Of a stretch of DNA of 7,552 nt, positions 1 to 5,786 are shown piece after piece. Positions within the stretch are counted from its first letter, which is position 1. Each line of letters opens with the position of its first letter. The stretch is taken from positions 1 to 7,552 of the forward strand of contig JAAYXN010000188.1 of the NCBI GenBank assembly GCA_012515885.1, in the 5' to 3' direction. The notes beneath the pieces are model-generated. The model searched no databases and was not told the origin of the DNA. It saw only the letters and a program-made list of their open reading frames with translations. The position numbers and the translations under genes were made by a program. This DNA comes from Rhodococcus sp. (in: high G+C Gram-positive bacteria) (lineage in GTDB: Bacteria; Actinomycetota; Actinomycetes; Mycobacteriales; Mycobacteriaceae).

Positions 1-277
1 AACCGATCGCTTCGGTAAATACCTGCTCGACCTGCGAGGTTTCAACGCCTTCGCCGACAGGGAACTGGACGCGGGAGCCGCCCTCGAAGTCGATGCCGAG
101 GGAGAATCCGCGGATCGCGATACCGGCAATCGCCACGAGCACGATCGCACCGGTCAACAGGTAGTAGAAGCGGCGGCGGCCCACGACCTCAAACGCGCCG
201 GTACCCGTGTAGAGGCGCGAGAGGAAGCTGGCCTTTTTAGCCGGTCGTGTAGACCGCGAGGTGGTCTGCGCGCTCAT
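1..277 (-). CDS. secF: Protein translocase subunit SecF, N-terminal part (runs off the left edge)
   Basis: Only the first 92 residues are in the window; the rest lies to the left. SecF pairs with SecD in the cytoplasmic membrane and uses the proton motive force to help pull preproteins through SecYEG. Visible are a basic N-terminal tail (residues 1-36, rich in R and K), one hydrophobic segment (about 38-57), and the SecF signature GIDFEGGSRVQF at about 61-72, which begins the first extracytoplasmic domain. The ATG start at 275-277 overlaps the secD stop (ATGA at 274-277). It is preceded by a strong Shine-Dalgarno, AAAGGAG, at 286-292 inside the end of secD, so translation is probably coupled to secD. 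The protein is intact as far as it can be read. The family assignment is firm from the motif and from adjacency to secD. Confidence 0.96.
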   Translation of the reverse strand, partial: MSAQTTSRSTRPAKKASFLSRLYTGTGAFEVVGRRRFYYLLTGAIVLVAIAGIAIRGFSLGIDFEGGSRVQFPVGEGVETSQVEQVFTEAIG

Positions 278-1857
278 GCCCGGTTCTCCTTTGCTGCTGC
301 GGCGACGGCAGCCTTCTTACGATCGCGGGCAACCTTCTGGATGGCGCCGAGGCCATTCATCGACGGCTTGGCCCAGAACGCGGACTTGGACGCGAGGTAC
401 ACCAGGGGCCAGGTCACCAGGAACACGACGACAACGTCGAGGACGGTGGTCAAGCCGAGAGTGAAGGCGAATCCACGCACCTGCCCGACCGCGAGGACGT
501 ACAGGACGGCGGCGGAGATGAAGCTGACCGCGTTACCGGACAGGATCGTCTTCTTCGCTCGTTCCCAACCGCGCGGGACGGCGGAGCGGAAGCTGCGGCC
601 TTCACGGATCTCATCCTTGATGCGTTCGAAGAACACCACGAACGAGTCGGCCGTCATACCGATACCGATGATCAGACCGGCGATACCGGCGAGGTCGAGG
701 GTGAAGTTGATGTAGCGGCCAAGCAGCACCATGATCGCGTACACCGCGACACCTGAGGCAACCAGCGAGAACGCCGTCAGGATGCCGAGGAGACGGTAGT
801 ACAGCAGGCAATACAGCAGCACCAAGATCAGACCCACACCACCGGCGATCAGACCGGCTTCGAGGGACGCAAGACCCAGTGTTGCCGACACCGTCTCCGC
901 TTCCGATGCCGCGAACGAGAGCGGCAGCGAACCGTACTTGAGGGTGTTGGCCAGTTCTTTAGCACCGTCAGCACTGAACTGACCGGTGATCGAGGTGGAA
1001 CTACCCGCCGGCGTCGCGCCCTGAATGACCGGCGCGCTCACGACCTTCGAGTCGAGGGTAAACGCGGCTTGGCGCTGCAGGTTAGCGGCGGTAAAGGCCG
1101 CCCAGGTGTTGCTGCCTTCCGTTTTGAACGACAGGCTCACCTCGTGCCGCGACTGCTGGGAGTTGTAGCCGGAGGTGGCGTCAGAAATTTCCTGACCATC
1201 GATGATGGCGGGTTCAAGCAGGTAGACGAACTGGTTGTCCGTGGAGCATGCGATGAGCGGGAGTTCCGGATCGTCGTTGCCGCGTAGCGGGTCGGTGACG
1301 GAGCAGTCCATCGCCGCCATAGCTTCCTGCTGAGCCTGGGGGTCAGTGCTCTGCCGCGTCGCGCGGGCAGCGGCGATCTCGTCAGCAGCTTCTTCCGACG
1401 TGGGATCCTCCGACGCCGGACGATCAGGGCTGTCCGGAGAGGTAGCGCCATCCTCGTCCGCTTCGCCCGGTGTGGGCGCCGGGATGCTGGTGGTGACCGG
1501 ACGGATGTACAGACGCGCCGTCTGGCCGAGAGTACGAGCCTGCGCACCGTCGTCGCCCGGCACGGTAATCACCAGGTTGTCGCCGTCGATCACGACCTCA
1601 GACCCGGACACACCGAGCCCGTTGACGCGGGTCTCGATGATTGCCTGCGCCTGACGCAAGCTGTCCTGCGACGGGGTGCTGCCGTCAGGGGTACGCGCCG
1701 TCAAGGTGACACGGGTGCCACCTTGCAGGTCAATGCCTAGCTTCGGTTCCGGCGATTTATCACCGGTGAAGAACACCAGGGCATACAGCGCCGCGACGAT
1801 AACCGCGAACACGGTCATCGTCCGGACTGGATGCACCGAACCGTTGGAAGGTGCCAC
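274..1857 (-). CDS. secD: Protein translocase subunit SecD
   Basis: This is the SecD half of the SecDF motor in the cytoplasmic membrane, which acts after SecA to complete export. The 527-residue protein has a first helix at about 13-31, followed by the SecD signature LGIDLQGGTR (40-49). The extracytoplasmic region contains an acidic, Pro/Ser/Thr-rich stretch (about 124-178) and two cysteines, C185 and C204, that could form a disulphide. The C-terminal RND-like bundle has helices near 334-352, 355-378, 384-409, 441-461 and 464-489, with the actinobacterial motif IGMTADSFVVFFERIKDE at 399-416 carrying the conserved membrane aspartate D404. The tail is short, basic and Ala-rich. The start is GTG at 1855-1857, with GAGGAGA at 1868-1874 as ribosome site; the next Met is residue 14, inside the first helix. 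secD lies 100 bp after yajC and overlaps secF by 4 nt. Confidence 0.97.
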   Translation of the reverse strand: MAPSNGSVHPVRTMTVFAVIVAALYALVFFTGDKSPEPKLGIDLQGGTRVTLTARTPDGSTPSQDSLRQAQAIIETRVNGLGVSGSEVVIDGDNLVITVPGDDGAQARTLGQTARLYIRPVTTSIPAPTPGEADEDGATSPDSPDRPASEDPTSEEAADEIAAARATRQSTDPQAQQEAMAAMDCSVTDPLRGNDDPELPLIACSTDNQFVYLLEPAIIDGQEISDATSGYNSQQSRHEVSLSFKTEGSNTWAAFTAANLQRQAAFTLDSKVVSAPVIQGATPAGSSTSITGQFSADGAKELANTLKYGSLPLSFAASEAETVSATLGLASLEAGLIAGGVGLILVLLYCLLYYRLLGILTAFSLVASGVAVYAIMVLLGRYINFTLDLAGIAGLIIGIGMTADSFVVFFERIKDEIREGRSFRSAVPRGWERAKKTILSGNAVSFISAAVLYVLAVGQVRGFAFTLGLTTVLDVVVVFLVTWPLVYLASKSAFWAKPSMNGLGAIQKVARDRKKAAVAAAAKENRA

Positions 1858-1875
1858 GATTGTTCAGTCTCCTCA

Positions 1876-1901
1876 GTACGTGCAGCTCGACATGCGTGTA
1901 C
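1876..1901 (-). repeat. Imperfect hairpin abutting the secD ribosome-binding site
   Basis: The arms are 1876-1884 and 1893-1901 (GTACGTGCA and TGCGTGTAC on the plus strand), 9 nt each, with 7 of 9 Watson-Crick pairs and an 8-nt loop. The two mismatches are adjacent and central. In secD mRNA the 3' arm would end one nucleotide before the GAGGAGA ribosome site at 1868-1874. It could modulate secD initiation, but a short imperfect hairpin like this can occur by chance. Confidence 0.35.
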
Positions 1902-1910
1902 CCCGACATT

Positions 1911-1944
1911 CCCTCACCTGGGGCACGATGGCGGCAGGTGAGGG
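1911..1944 (-). repeat. Perfect 10-bp inverted repeat in the yajC-secD gap
   Basis: CCCTCACCTG at 1911-1920 is matched exactly by CAGGTGAGGG at 1935-1944, leaving a 14-nt loop. It starts 13 nt after the yajC stop and ends 53 nt before the secD start. In the mRNA it would be a stable GC-rich stem. No U-run follows it, so it is not a canonical intrinsic terminator. It could be a partial attenuator, a barrier to 3' exonucleases setting the yajC:secDF ratio, or a protein-binding palindrome. The structure is seen directly; its role is inferred. Confidence 0.6.
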
Positions 1945-1957
1945 GCGCCGGGAAACT

Positions 1958-2326
1958 CTACTTCTTGTTTTCTTCTGACTTTTCGTTAGCCGCACTCGAT
2001 CGGGCGGTGTCGTCAGCGGTCTCCTCCGCGACGTCCTCATCCTCGATGTCGTCGTCTGACTCGTCGATATCGTCCTCGCTGACAACCTCACGGATCACCA
2101 GACGCGACCACGTGGTGACGACGCCGTCGGCGATCTCCAGGTCCACGGTGTCCTCATCAAGGTCATCAATGGTGCCGTACAGGCCCGCGGTGGTGACGAC
2201 GCGGTCACCGATCTGCAGCGAATCCTGCAACGCGGCGGTCTTCTCCATTTCTTTCTTCTGCCTGCGGATACCGAGGAACATCGGCACCAAGAGGGCAAGA
2301 ATCAGAAGCGGAAATAGCAGTTCCAT
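1958..2326 (-). CDS. yajC: Sec translocase accessory subunit YajC
   Basis: YajC is the small single-pass membrane partner of SecDF. The 122-residue protein starts with one hydrophobic helix (about 2-20) and a basic positive-inside stretch RRQKKEMEK (21-29). The family core follows, with QIGDRVVTTAGLYGTI at 38-53 and a conserved beta-rich region to about 82. The C-terminal tail (83-122) is unusually acidic (many D and E) and then Lys-rich, which is probably disordered. The ATG at 2324-2326 has AAGGA about 10 nt upstream. Its own promoter probably lies in the 228-bp gap after ruvB. It is followed by secD and secF in the same direction, presumably as one operon. Assignment is firm from helix, motif and context. 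Confidence 0.95.
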   Translation of the reverse strand: MELLFPLLILALLVPMFLGIRRQKKEMEKTAALQDSLQIGDRVVTTAGLYGTIDDLDEDTVDLEIADGVVTTWSRLVIREVVSEDDIDESDDDIEDEDVAEETADDTARSSAANEKSEENKK

Positions 2327-2352
2327 CGGTCAGCAGTCCTTGTGTGTTCGTC

Positions 2353-2394
2353 TGTGCGGTGAGGCAGCGTTTTCGGTCAGGTGTGCAGTGAGGC
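2353..2394 (-). repeat. Direct repeat (13 bp, two copies) in the yajC leader
   Basis: TGTGCGGTGAGGC at 2353-2365 and TGTGCAGTGAGGC at 2382-2394 (plus-strand reading) match at 12 of 13 positions and start 29 bp apart. They lie between the likely yajC promoter and its start codon, about 27 to 68 nt upstream of the ATG. A 29-bp period is close to three helical turns, so a DNA-binding protein could contact both on one face; an RNA role is equally possible. No matching regulator is recognised. Confidence 0.4.
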
Positions 2395-2396
2395 GG

Positions 2397-2486
2397 TTAC
2401 GCATATATACAGCAGACGCCGATCCCGGATGGACCCGCGCAAGACACCAGTGTGCCACTAGGTGGTGCGATACCCGTCATAGTCAT
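2397..2486 (-). other. Marginal mini-ORF upstream of yajC (29 codons, doubtful)
   Basis: ATG at 2484-2486 opens a 29-codon frame ending TAA at 2397-2399, 70 nt before yajC. A GTG at 2511-2513 in the same frame would make it 38 codons. The product contains IAPPSG, CAGPSG and a CC pair near its end, so it has three Cys (four in the longer form). Its third-codon positions are much less GC-biased than the neighbouring genes, and no good ribosome site precedes either start. The putative yajC -10 lies inside its last codons. It could be a leader peptide, but the coding evidence is weak and chance is a fair alternative. Confidence 0.15.
2403..2409 (-). promoter_or_regulatory. Possible -10 element of the yajC-secD-secF promoter
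   Basis: The minus strand reads CTGTATATATGC here. This AT-rich hexamer stands alone in a GC-rich gap, with TG dinucleotides just upstream that could act as an extended -10. It would place transcription start near 2395-2397, giving yajC a leader of about 70 nt that includes the direct repeats. No convincing TTGACA-like -35 is seen at 16-19 bp, which is common for actinobacterial promoters. The call rests on composition and position only. Confidence 0.35.
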
Positions 2487-2508
2487 CCCGCGGCGCGCGC
2501 AAACGGTC

Positions 2509-2530
2509 GCCACGCACCGTGCTTGTAGGC
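2509..2530 (-). terminator. Weak hairpin downstream of ruvB
   Basis: GCCACGCA at 2509-2516 pairs imperfectly with TGCTTGTAGGC at 2520-2530, giving a stem with bulges and a 3-nt loop. It begins about 24 nt after the ruvB stop. No T-run follows, so a terminator role is only a possibility. It is the best candidate between the ruv and sec operons. Confidence 0.2.
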
Positions 2531-2554
2531 CGGATTGACGAGCCTGTCGGTGTC

Positions 2555-3682
2555 TTATTCGGACGGGTTGGGTTCGTGAGCGCGCACCTCGATACCGCCC
2601 ACTGTTTCTGGTGGTGGGGTCAGTCCGAGTTGTTCCCAGGCCGCGGTGGTGGCGACGCGGCCACGCGGGGTGCGCGCGATCAGCCCGGCCCGGACGAGGA
2701 ACGGCTCGCACACTTCCTCGACGGTCGAGGTTTCCTCACCGACAGCGACCGCCAGCGTCGACACACCGACGGGGCCGCCGCCGAAGCTGCGGACCAGGGC
2801 GCCCAGTACCGCGCGGTCGAGGCGGTCAAGGCCAAGTTCGTCGACGTCGTAGACCGCGAGGGCTGCGCGCGCCACGTCGCGGGTGATGACGCCGTCTGCT
2901 CGCACTTCGGCGTAGTCGCGGACGCGCCGCAGCAGACGGTTGGCGATGCGCGGGGTGCCTCGGGAGCGGCGGCCGATTTCTTCGGCGGCGGCAGCGTCGA
3001 GGTCAATGCCAAGAATGCGGGCTGAACGGGTCAGGATCTGTTCGAGTTCGCCCGTCTCGTAAAAGTCCATGTGCGCGGTGAAACCGAAACGATCACGCAG
3101 CGGGCCGGTCAGTGAACCGGACCGTGTCGTGGCGCCGACCAGCGTGAACGGCGCAATTTCGAGAGGGATCGATGTGGCCCCGGGGCCCTTGCCGACCACG
3201 ACGTCGACACGGAAATCCTCCATCGCGAGGTACAGCATTTCTTCGGCCGGGCGGGCGATGCGGTGAATCTCGTCGATAAATAGGACGTCGCCTTCGACGA
3301 GGTTGCTGAGCATCGCAGCGAGGTCACCGGCGCGTTCGAGGGCCGGTCCGGACGTGAGCCGCAGTGACGACCCGAGTTCGGTGGCGATAATCATGGCCAT
3401 ACTGGTTTTCCCCAGGCCGGGCGGGCCGGAGAGCAGCACGTGATCGGGGGTACTCCCCCGTCGCCGGGCGCCGGTGAGCACCAGTTCGAGCTGTTCACGC
3501 ACGCGCGGTTGACCGATGAAATCGCCCAGGTCTTTGGGTCGCAGCCCCGCCTCGATATCGCCGTCGCCGGGAACAGCTCCTGCGGACATGGGGATCTCGT
3601 CGGCATAGCTGTCGGTGTACTCGGTGTTCCCGAACGAGCCAGCGCTATCGAATGAACCGGCGCTATCAAATGCTTCGCTCAT
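2555..3682 (-). CDS. ruvB: Holliday junction branch-migration ATPase RuvB
   Basis: RuvB is the hexameric AAA+ motor that, loaded by RuvA, drives Holliday-junction branch migration in recombinational repair. Visible in the 375 residues are Walker A GPPGLGKTS (86-94), Walker B FIDEIHR (135-141), sensor 1 ATTRSG (184-189), the arginine-finger motif GPLRDRFG (193-200), sensor 2 GTPRIANRLLRRVRD (242-256), and a C-terminal winged-helix domain (about 300-347). It is longer than typical RuvB of about 340-350 residues. The extra length is an acidic/Ser-rich N-terminal tail containing a duplicated DSAGSF unit and a C-terminal tail of about 20 residues. The ATG at 3680-3682 overlaps the ruvA stop by 4 nt. 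The internal Met32 would still leave the whole AAA+ core, so the tail's start is the one uncertain point. Confidence 0.97.
   Translation of the reverse strand: MSEAFDSAGSFDSAGSFGNTEYTDSYADEIPMSAGAVPGDGDIEAGLRPKDLGDFIGQPRVREQLELVLTGARRRGSTPDHVLLSGPPGLGKTSMAMIIATELGSSLRLTSGPALERAGDLAAMLSNLVEGDVLFIDEIHRIARPAEEMLYLAMEDFRVDVVVGKGPGATSIPLEIAPFTLVGATTRSGSLTGPLRDRFGFTAHMDFYETGELEQILTRSARILGIDLDAAAAEEIGRRSRGTPRIANRLLRRVRDYAEVRADGVITRDVARAALAVYDVDELGLDRLDRAVLGALVRSFGGGPVGVSTLAVAVGEETSTVEEVCEPFLVRAGLIARTPRGRVATTAAWEQLGLTPPPETVGGIEVRAHEPNPSE
3632..3667 (-). repeat. 18-bp tandem duplication in the ruvB 5' end
   Basis: Two adjacent 18-bp units, 3632-3649 and 3650-3667, match at 15 of 18 positions and each encode DSAGSF. 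All three differences are synonymous. The repeat sits in the non-conserved N-terminal tail of RuvB, before the AAA+ core. Confidence 0.7.
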
Positions 3683-4272
3683 CGTGTCTTACCTAGCAGA
3701 GCAAGCGCTGATCGCAGCGCCGTCGAGGTGGGCGCATCCGGGGTTTCGGCGAGCACGGCGTCAGTAGCTTGCTCGGCCGATTTGGCGGGGAAGCCCAGCC
3801 CGGCGAGCGCCTCAACGATTTGTTCGCGTACAGGCGCCGTCATTCCCGGGAGCGGGGTGACGGTGGCGCCGGAAATCGTCACCTTGTCCCGCAATTCGAC
3901 GACCAGACGTTCGGCAACGCGTTTGCCGATGCCGGGAACCCTGGTCAATGCGGCGTGGTCGCCGTCAGCGAGAGCGCGGCGCAGAGCGTCAGGCTCGAGA
4001 ACCGACAGCACAGCCATCGCGAGCCGTGGCCCCACACCGGTGACGGTCTGCAGGAGGCTGAATAGTTCGCGGGCGTCGACGTCGGAGAAGCCGTAGAGCG
4101 TCATGGAGTCTTCGCGCACGATCATCGTGGTGACCAGACGCGCCTCACGGCCCCGAGTGAGCGCGCCCAGCGTCGCGGGCGTGGCGTTGACGCGGTAGCC
4201 CAGCCCACCCGCTTCGATGACCACGTGATCGAGGGCAATGTCCAGGACTTCTCCGCGGACGGAGGCGATCAT
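3679..4272 (-). CDS. ruvA: Holliday junction-binding protein RuvA
   Basis: RuvA is the tetrameric DNA-binding partner that holds the four-way junction open and recruits RuvB. The 197-residue protein begins MIASVRGEV, the usual RuvA start. The N-terminal OB-fold runs to about residue 62 and includes acidic pin residues in VREDSMTLYGF (E54, D55). Two helix-hairpin-helix motifs follow at about 73-90 (TGVGPRLA) and 109-127 (VPGIGKRVAERL). A linker leads to the RuvB-binding domain III (about 148-197). The ATG at 4270-4272 overlaps the ruvC stop (ATGA, 4269-4272) and has a good GGGAG ribosome site in the end of ruvC. The frame stays open far upstream into ruvC, but that extension is shadow sequence. 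Its length is close to the mycobacterial RuvA length. Confidence 0.97.
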   Translation of the reverse strand: MIASVRGEVLDIALDHVVIEAGGLGYRVNATPATLGALTRGREARLVTTMIVREDSMTLYGFSDVDARELFSLLQTVTGVGPRLAMAVLSVLEPDALRRALADGDHAALTRVPGIGKRVAERLVVELRDKVTISGATVTPLPGMTAPVREQIVEALAGLGFPAKSAEQATDAVLAETPDAPTSTALRSALALLGKTR

Positions 4273-4871
4273 CGTTCTCCCTGTCTTTCTCGCACCGGAG
4301 CGGTGTGACTTTTCGCTGCGCGCACCTGCGCTAACCGCGCTTGATATTGACGTTTTTGCTGCTCTGCCGCTGCTTCGGCGCGGGCCATGCGCTCGATCAT
4401 GGGCGCTCGCCAACAGTGGCAAATGGCGAGGGCCAGTGCGTCGGCGGCGTCGGCGGGTTTGGGCGCGCTGTCGAGCCGAAGAATCCGCGTGACCATGGCC
4501 GTGACCTGGACTTTGTCGGCTGATCCGCTGCCGGTGACAGCAGCTTTCACCTCGCTGGGAGTGTGGAAGCACACGGGGATACCGCGGCGGGCGGCGGCGA
4601 GCGCCACCACTCCCCCGGCCTGCGCCGTTCCCATTGCGGTGCGCACGTTGTGTTGGGCGAACACCCGCTCGATGGCGACGACGTCGGGGCGATGCAGATC
4701 CATCCATGATTCTGCTGCCTCAGAGATGCGCAGCAGCCGTTTCGCGAGGTCAAGATCAGGTGGGGTGCGCACTACATCGACGGCGACGGGACGCACTACG
4801 CGTCCGCTTCCGCCGTCAACGACGCCGAGCCCACACCGGGTGAGACCCGGATCGACCCCGAGAACACGCAC
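4269..4871 (-). CDS. ruvC: Crossover junction endodeoxyribonuclease RuvC
   Basis: RuvC is the dimeric, Mg-dependent resolvase that nicks Holliday junctions symmetrically, working with RuvAB. In 200 residues the RNase H-like fold shows the four catalytic acids: D7 in VLGVDPGLTRCG, E68 in VAIERVF, and D141 and D144 in PADAADALALAICH. K120 lies in SADKVQV. The start chosen is GTG at 4869-4871, giving the family-standard MRVLGVDPG and a GGAAGG ribosome site 8 nt upstream; an ATG further up (4946) would place the SOS site inside the gene. The C-terminal tail after about 165 is a charged, Lys/Arg/Gln-rich helix-like extension absent from the 173-residue E. coli protein. It is first of the ruvCAB operon and overlaps ruvA by 4 nt. 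Confidence 0.96.
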   Translation of the reverse strand: MRVLGVDPGLTRCGLGVVDGGSGRVVRPVAVDVVRTPPDLDLAKRLLRISEAAESWMDLHRPDVVAIERVFAQHNVRTAMGTAQAGGVVALAAARRGIPVCFHTPSEVKAAVTGSGSADKVQVTAMVTRILRLDSAPKPADAADALALAICHCWRAPMIERMARAEAAAEQQKRQYQARLAQVRAAKSHTAPVRERQGER

Positions 4872-4886
4872 GCCGCCCACCTTCCG

Positions 4887-4902
4887 CCGAACAGTTGTTC
4901 GA
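4887..4902 (-). promoter_or_regulatory. LexA (SOS) operator upstream of ruvC
   Basis: The minus strand reads TCGAACAACTGTTCGG. The inner 14 bases are a CGAACA/TGTTCG palindrome around two central bases. This fits the actinobacterial SOS box TCGAACA-NN-TGTTCGA at 13 of the 14 defined positions. It lies 15 bp before the ruvC start and just downstream of a likely -10, where bound LexA would block transcription initiation. RuvCAB being SOS-controlled agrees with what is known for ruv genes in several bacteria, including mycobacteria. Confidence 0.85.
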
Positions 4903-4903
4903 C

Positions 4904-4909
4904 AGCCTA
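4904..4909 (-). promoter_or_regulatory. Likely -10 element of the ruvCAB promoter
   Basis: TAGGCT on the minus strand fits the actinobacterial TAnnnT -10 pattern and sits 1 bp upstream of the LexA box. Transcription would start within that box, giving a short leader of about 25 nt before the GTG. No clear -35 is visible 16-19 bp further up. This promoter falls in the 92-bp gap between yebC and ruvC, supporting separate control of ruvCAB. Confidence 0.5.
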
Positions 4910-4963
4910 GTGGGCGGCGGTGACATGTAGGACGACCGACACGCATGACGGCCGCGCTAGCGT

Positions 4964-5719
4964 CTAGTCAGCGTCGAGTTCGGCGAGGACCTCGTCGGAG
5001 ATGTCGACGTTGGAGTACACGTTCTGCACGTCGTCGCAGTCTTCGAGGGCGTCGACGAGCTTCATGACCTTGCGGGCACCTTCAGCGTCGACGGCAACCT
5101 CGACCGATGCGCGGAAGTCTGCTTCTGCGGAGTCGTAGTCGATGCCTGCCTCTTGCAGTGCGGTACGCACGGCGACGAGGTCGGTGGGCTCGCTGACGAT
5201 CTCGAAGCTTTCGCCGAGGTCGGTGACCTCTTCGGCGCCAGCATCGAGAACAGCCATGAGAACGTCGTCTTCTGACTGGTCGTTCTTTTCCAGCGTCACG
5301 ACACCTTTGCGGGTGAACAGGTACGACACCGATCCGGGGTCTGCCATGTTGCCGCCGTTGCGGGTCATTGCGGTGCGCACCTCGCCTGCGGCGCGGTTGC
5401 GGTTGTCGGTGAGGCACTCGATGAGGACAGCCACACCGTTGGGGCCGTAGCCCTCGTACATGATGGTCTGCCAGTCCGCGCCACCAGCTTCTTCACCGCC
5501 GCCACGTTTGCGGGCGCGTTCGATGTTGTCGTTGGGGACGGAGCTTTTCTTGGCCTTCTGGATCGCGTCGTACAGCGTGGGGTTACCCGCTGGATCACCA
5601 CCACCCGTGCGGGCTGCCACCTCGATGTTCTTGATCAGTTTGGCGAACATCTTGCCGCGCTTGGCGTCGATAGCCGCCTTCTTATGCTTGGTGGTGGCCC
5701 ATTTGGAGTGGCCGCTCAT
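4964..5719 (-). CDS. YebC/TACO1-family regulatory protein
   Basis: This is the actinobacterial YebC homologue, 251 residues, a cytoplasmic protein long annotated as a transcriptional regulator. Members of the family, including mitochondrial TACO1, have also been linked to translation, particularly of proline-rich stretches. It starts with the invariant MSGHSKWATTKHKKAAIDAKRGK (1-23). Further family motifs are VPNDNIERA (61-69), YEGYGPNGVAVLIECLTDN (88-106), NGGNMADPGSVSYLF (121-135) and the acidic C-terminal LEDCDDVQNVYSNVDI (225-240). The ATG at 5717-5719 is chosen over a TTG three codons upstream because it matches the family start and has AAGGGG 10 nt before it. It precedes ruvC in the same direction, an association seen in many bacteria, but the ruv genes have their own SOS promoter. 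Whether this copy acts on DNA or ribosomes cannot be told from sequence. Confidence 0.95.
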   Translation of the reverse strand: MSGHSKWATTKHKKAAIDAKRGKMFAKLIKNIEVAARTGGGDPAGNPTLYDAIQKAKKSSVPNDNIERARKRGGGEEAGGADWQTIMYEGYGPNGVAVLIECLTDNRNRAAGEVRTAMTRNGGNMADPGSVSYLFTRKGVVTLEKNDQSEDDVLMAVLDAGAEEVTDLGESFEIVSEPTDLVAVRTALQEAGIDYDSAEADFRASVEVAVDAEGARKVMKLVDALEDCDDVQNVYSNVDISDEVLAELDAD

Positions 5720-5777
5720 GCGATTCAAGCCCCTTTCGCGGATGCCCGTGGCATACCGGATCTGCGGTATTCACCCG

Positions 5778-5783
5778 TCTATA
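5778..5783 (-). promoter_or_regulatory. Possible -10 element of the yebC promoter
   Basis: TATAGA on the minus strand, about 58 bp before the yebC ATG, is the best -10 match in this part of the gap. It lies inside an imperfect 12-bp palindrome, GTCTATACAGAC at 5777-5788 (10 of 12 symmetric positions). No strong -35 is seen. Confidence 0.35.
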
Positions 5784-5786
5784 CAG

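Noticed and set aside
2459..2468. Short inverted repeat CCAC-TAG-GTGG in the ruvB-yajC gap
   Set aside because: Four-base arms with a 3-nt loop are too short to separate from chance, and extension needs two wobble pairs.
1851..2528. 225-codon plus-strand frame, Ser-rich
   Set aside because: It runs antisense to yajC and across both of its flanking gaps; the serines are the complement of the Asp/Glu codons of the YajC tail. No domain or ribosome site.
2519..3025. 168-codon plus-strand frame opposite ruvB
   Set aside because: It is the complement of conserved RuvB codons, with no recognisable domain.
4273..4707. Upstream extension of the ruvA frame to 342 residues
   Set aside because: The extension overlaps ruvC in another frame and is Arg-rich shadow sequence; the family start MIASVRGEV at 4272 has its own ribosome site.
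4872..4946. Upstream ATG start for ruvC (25 extra residues)
   Set aside because: It would include the SOS operator and likely -10 in the coding region and lacks family similarity; the GTG at 4871 gives the conserved MRVLGVDPG with GGAAGG upstream.
5720..5728. TTG start three codons upstream for yebC
   Set aside because: YebC proteins begin MSGHSKW; the ATG at 5719 gives this and has suitable AAGGGG spacing.
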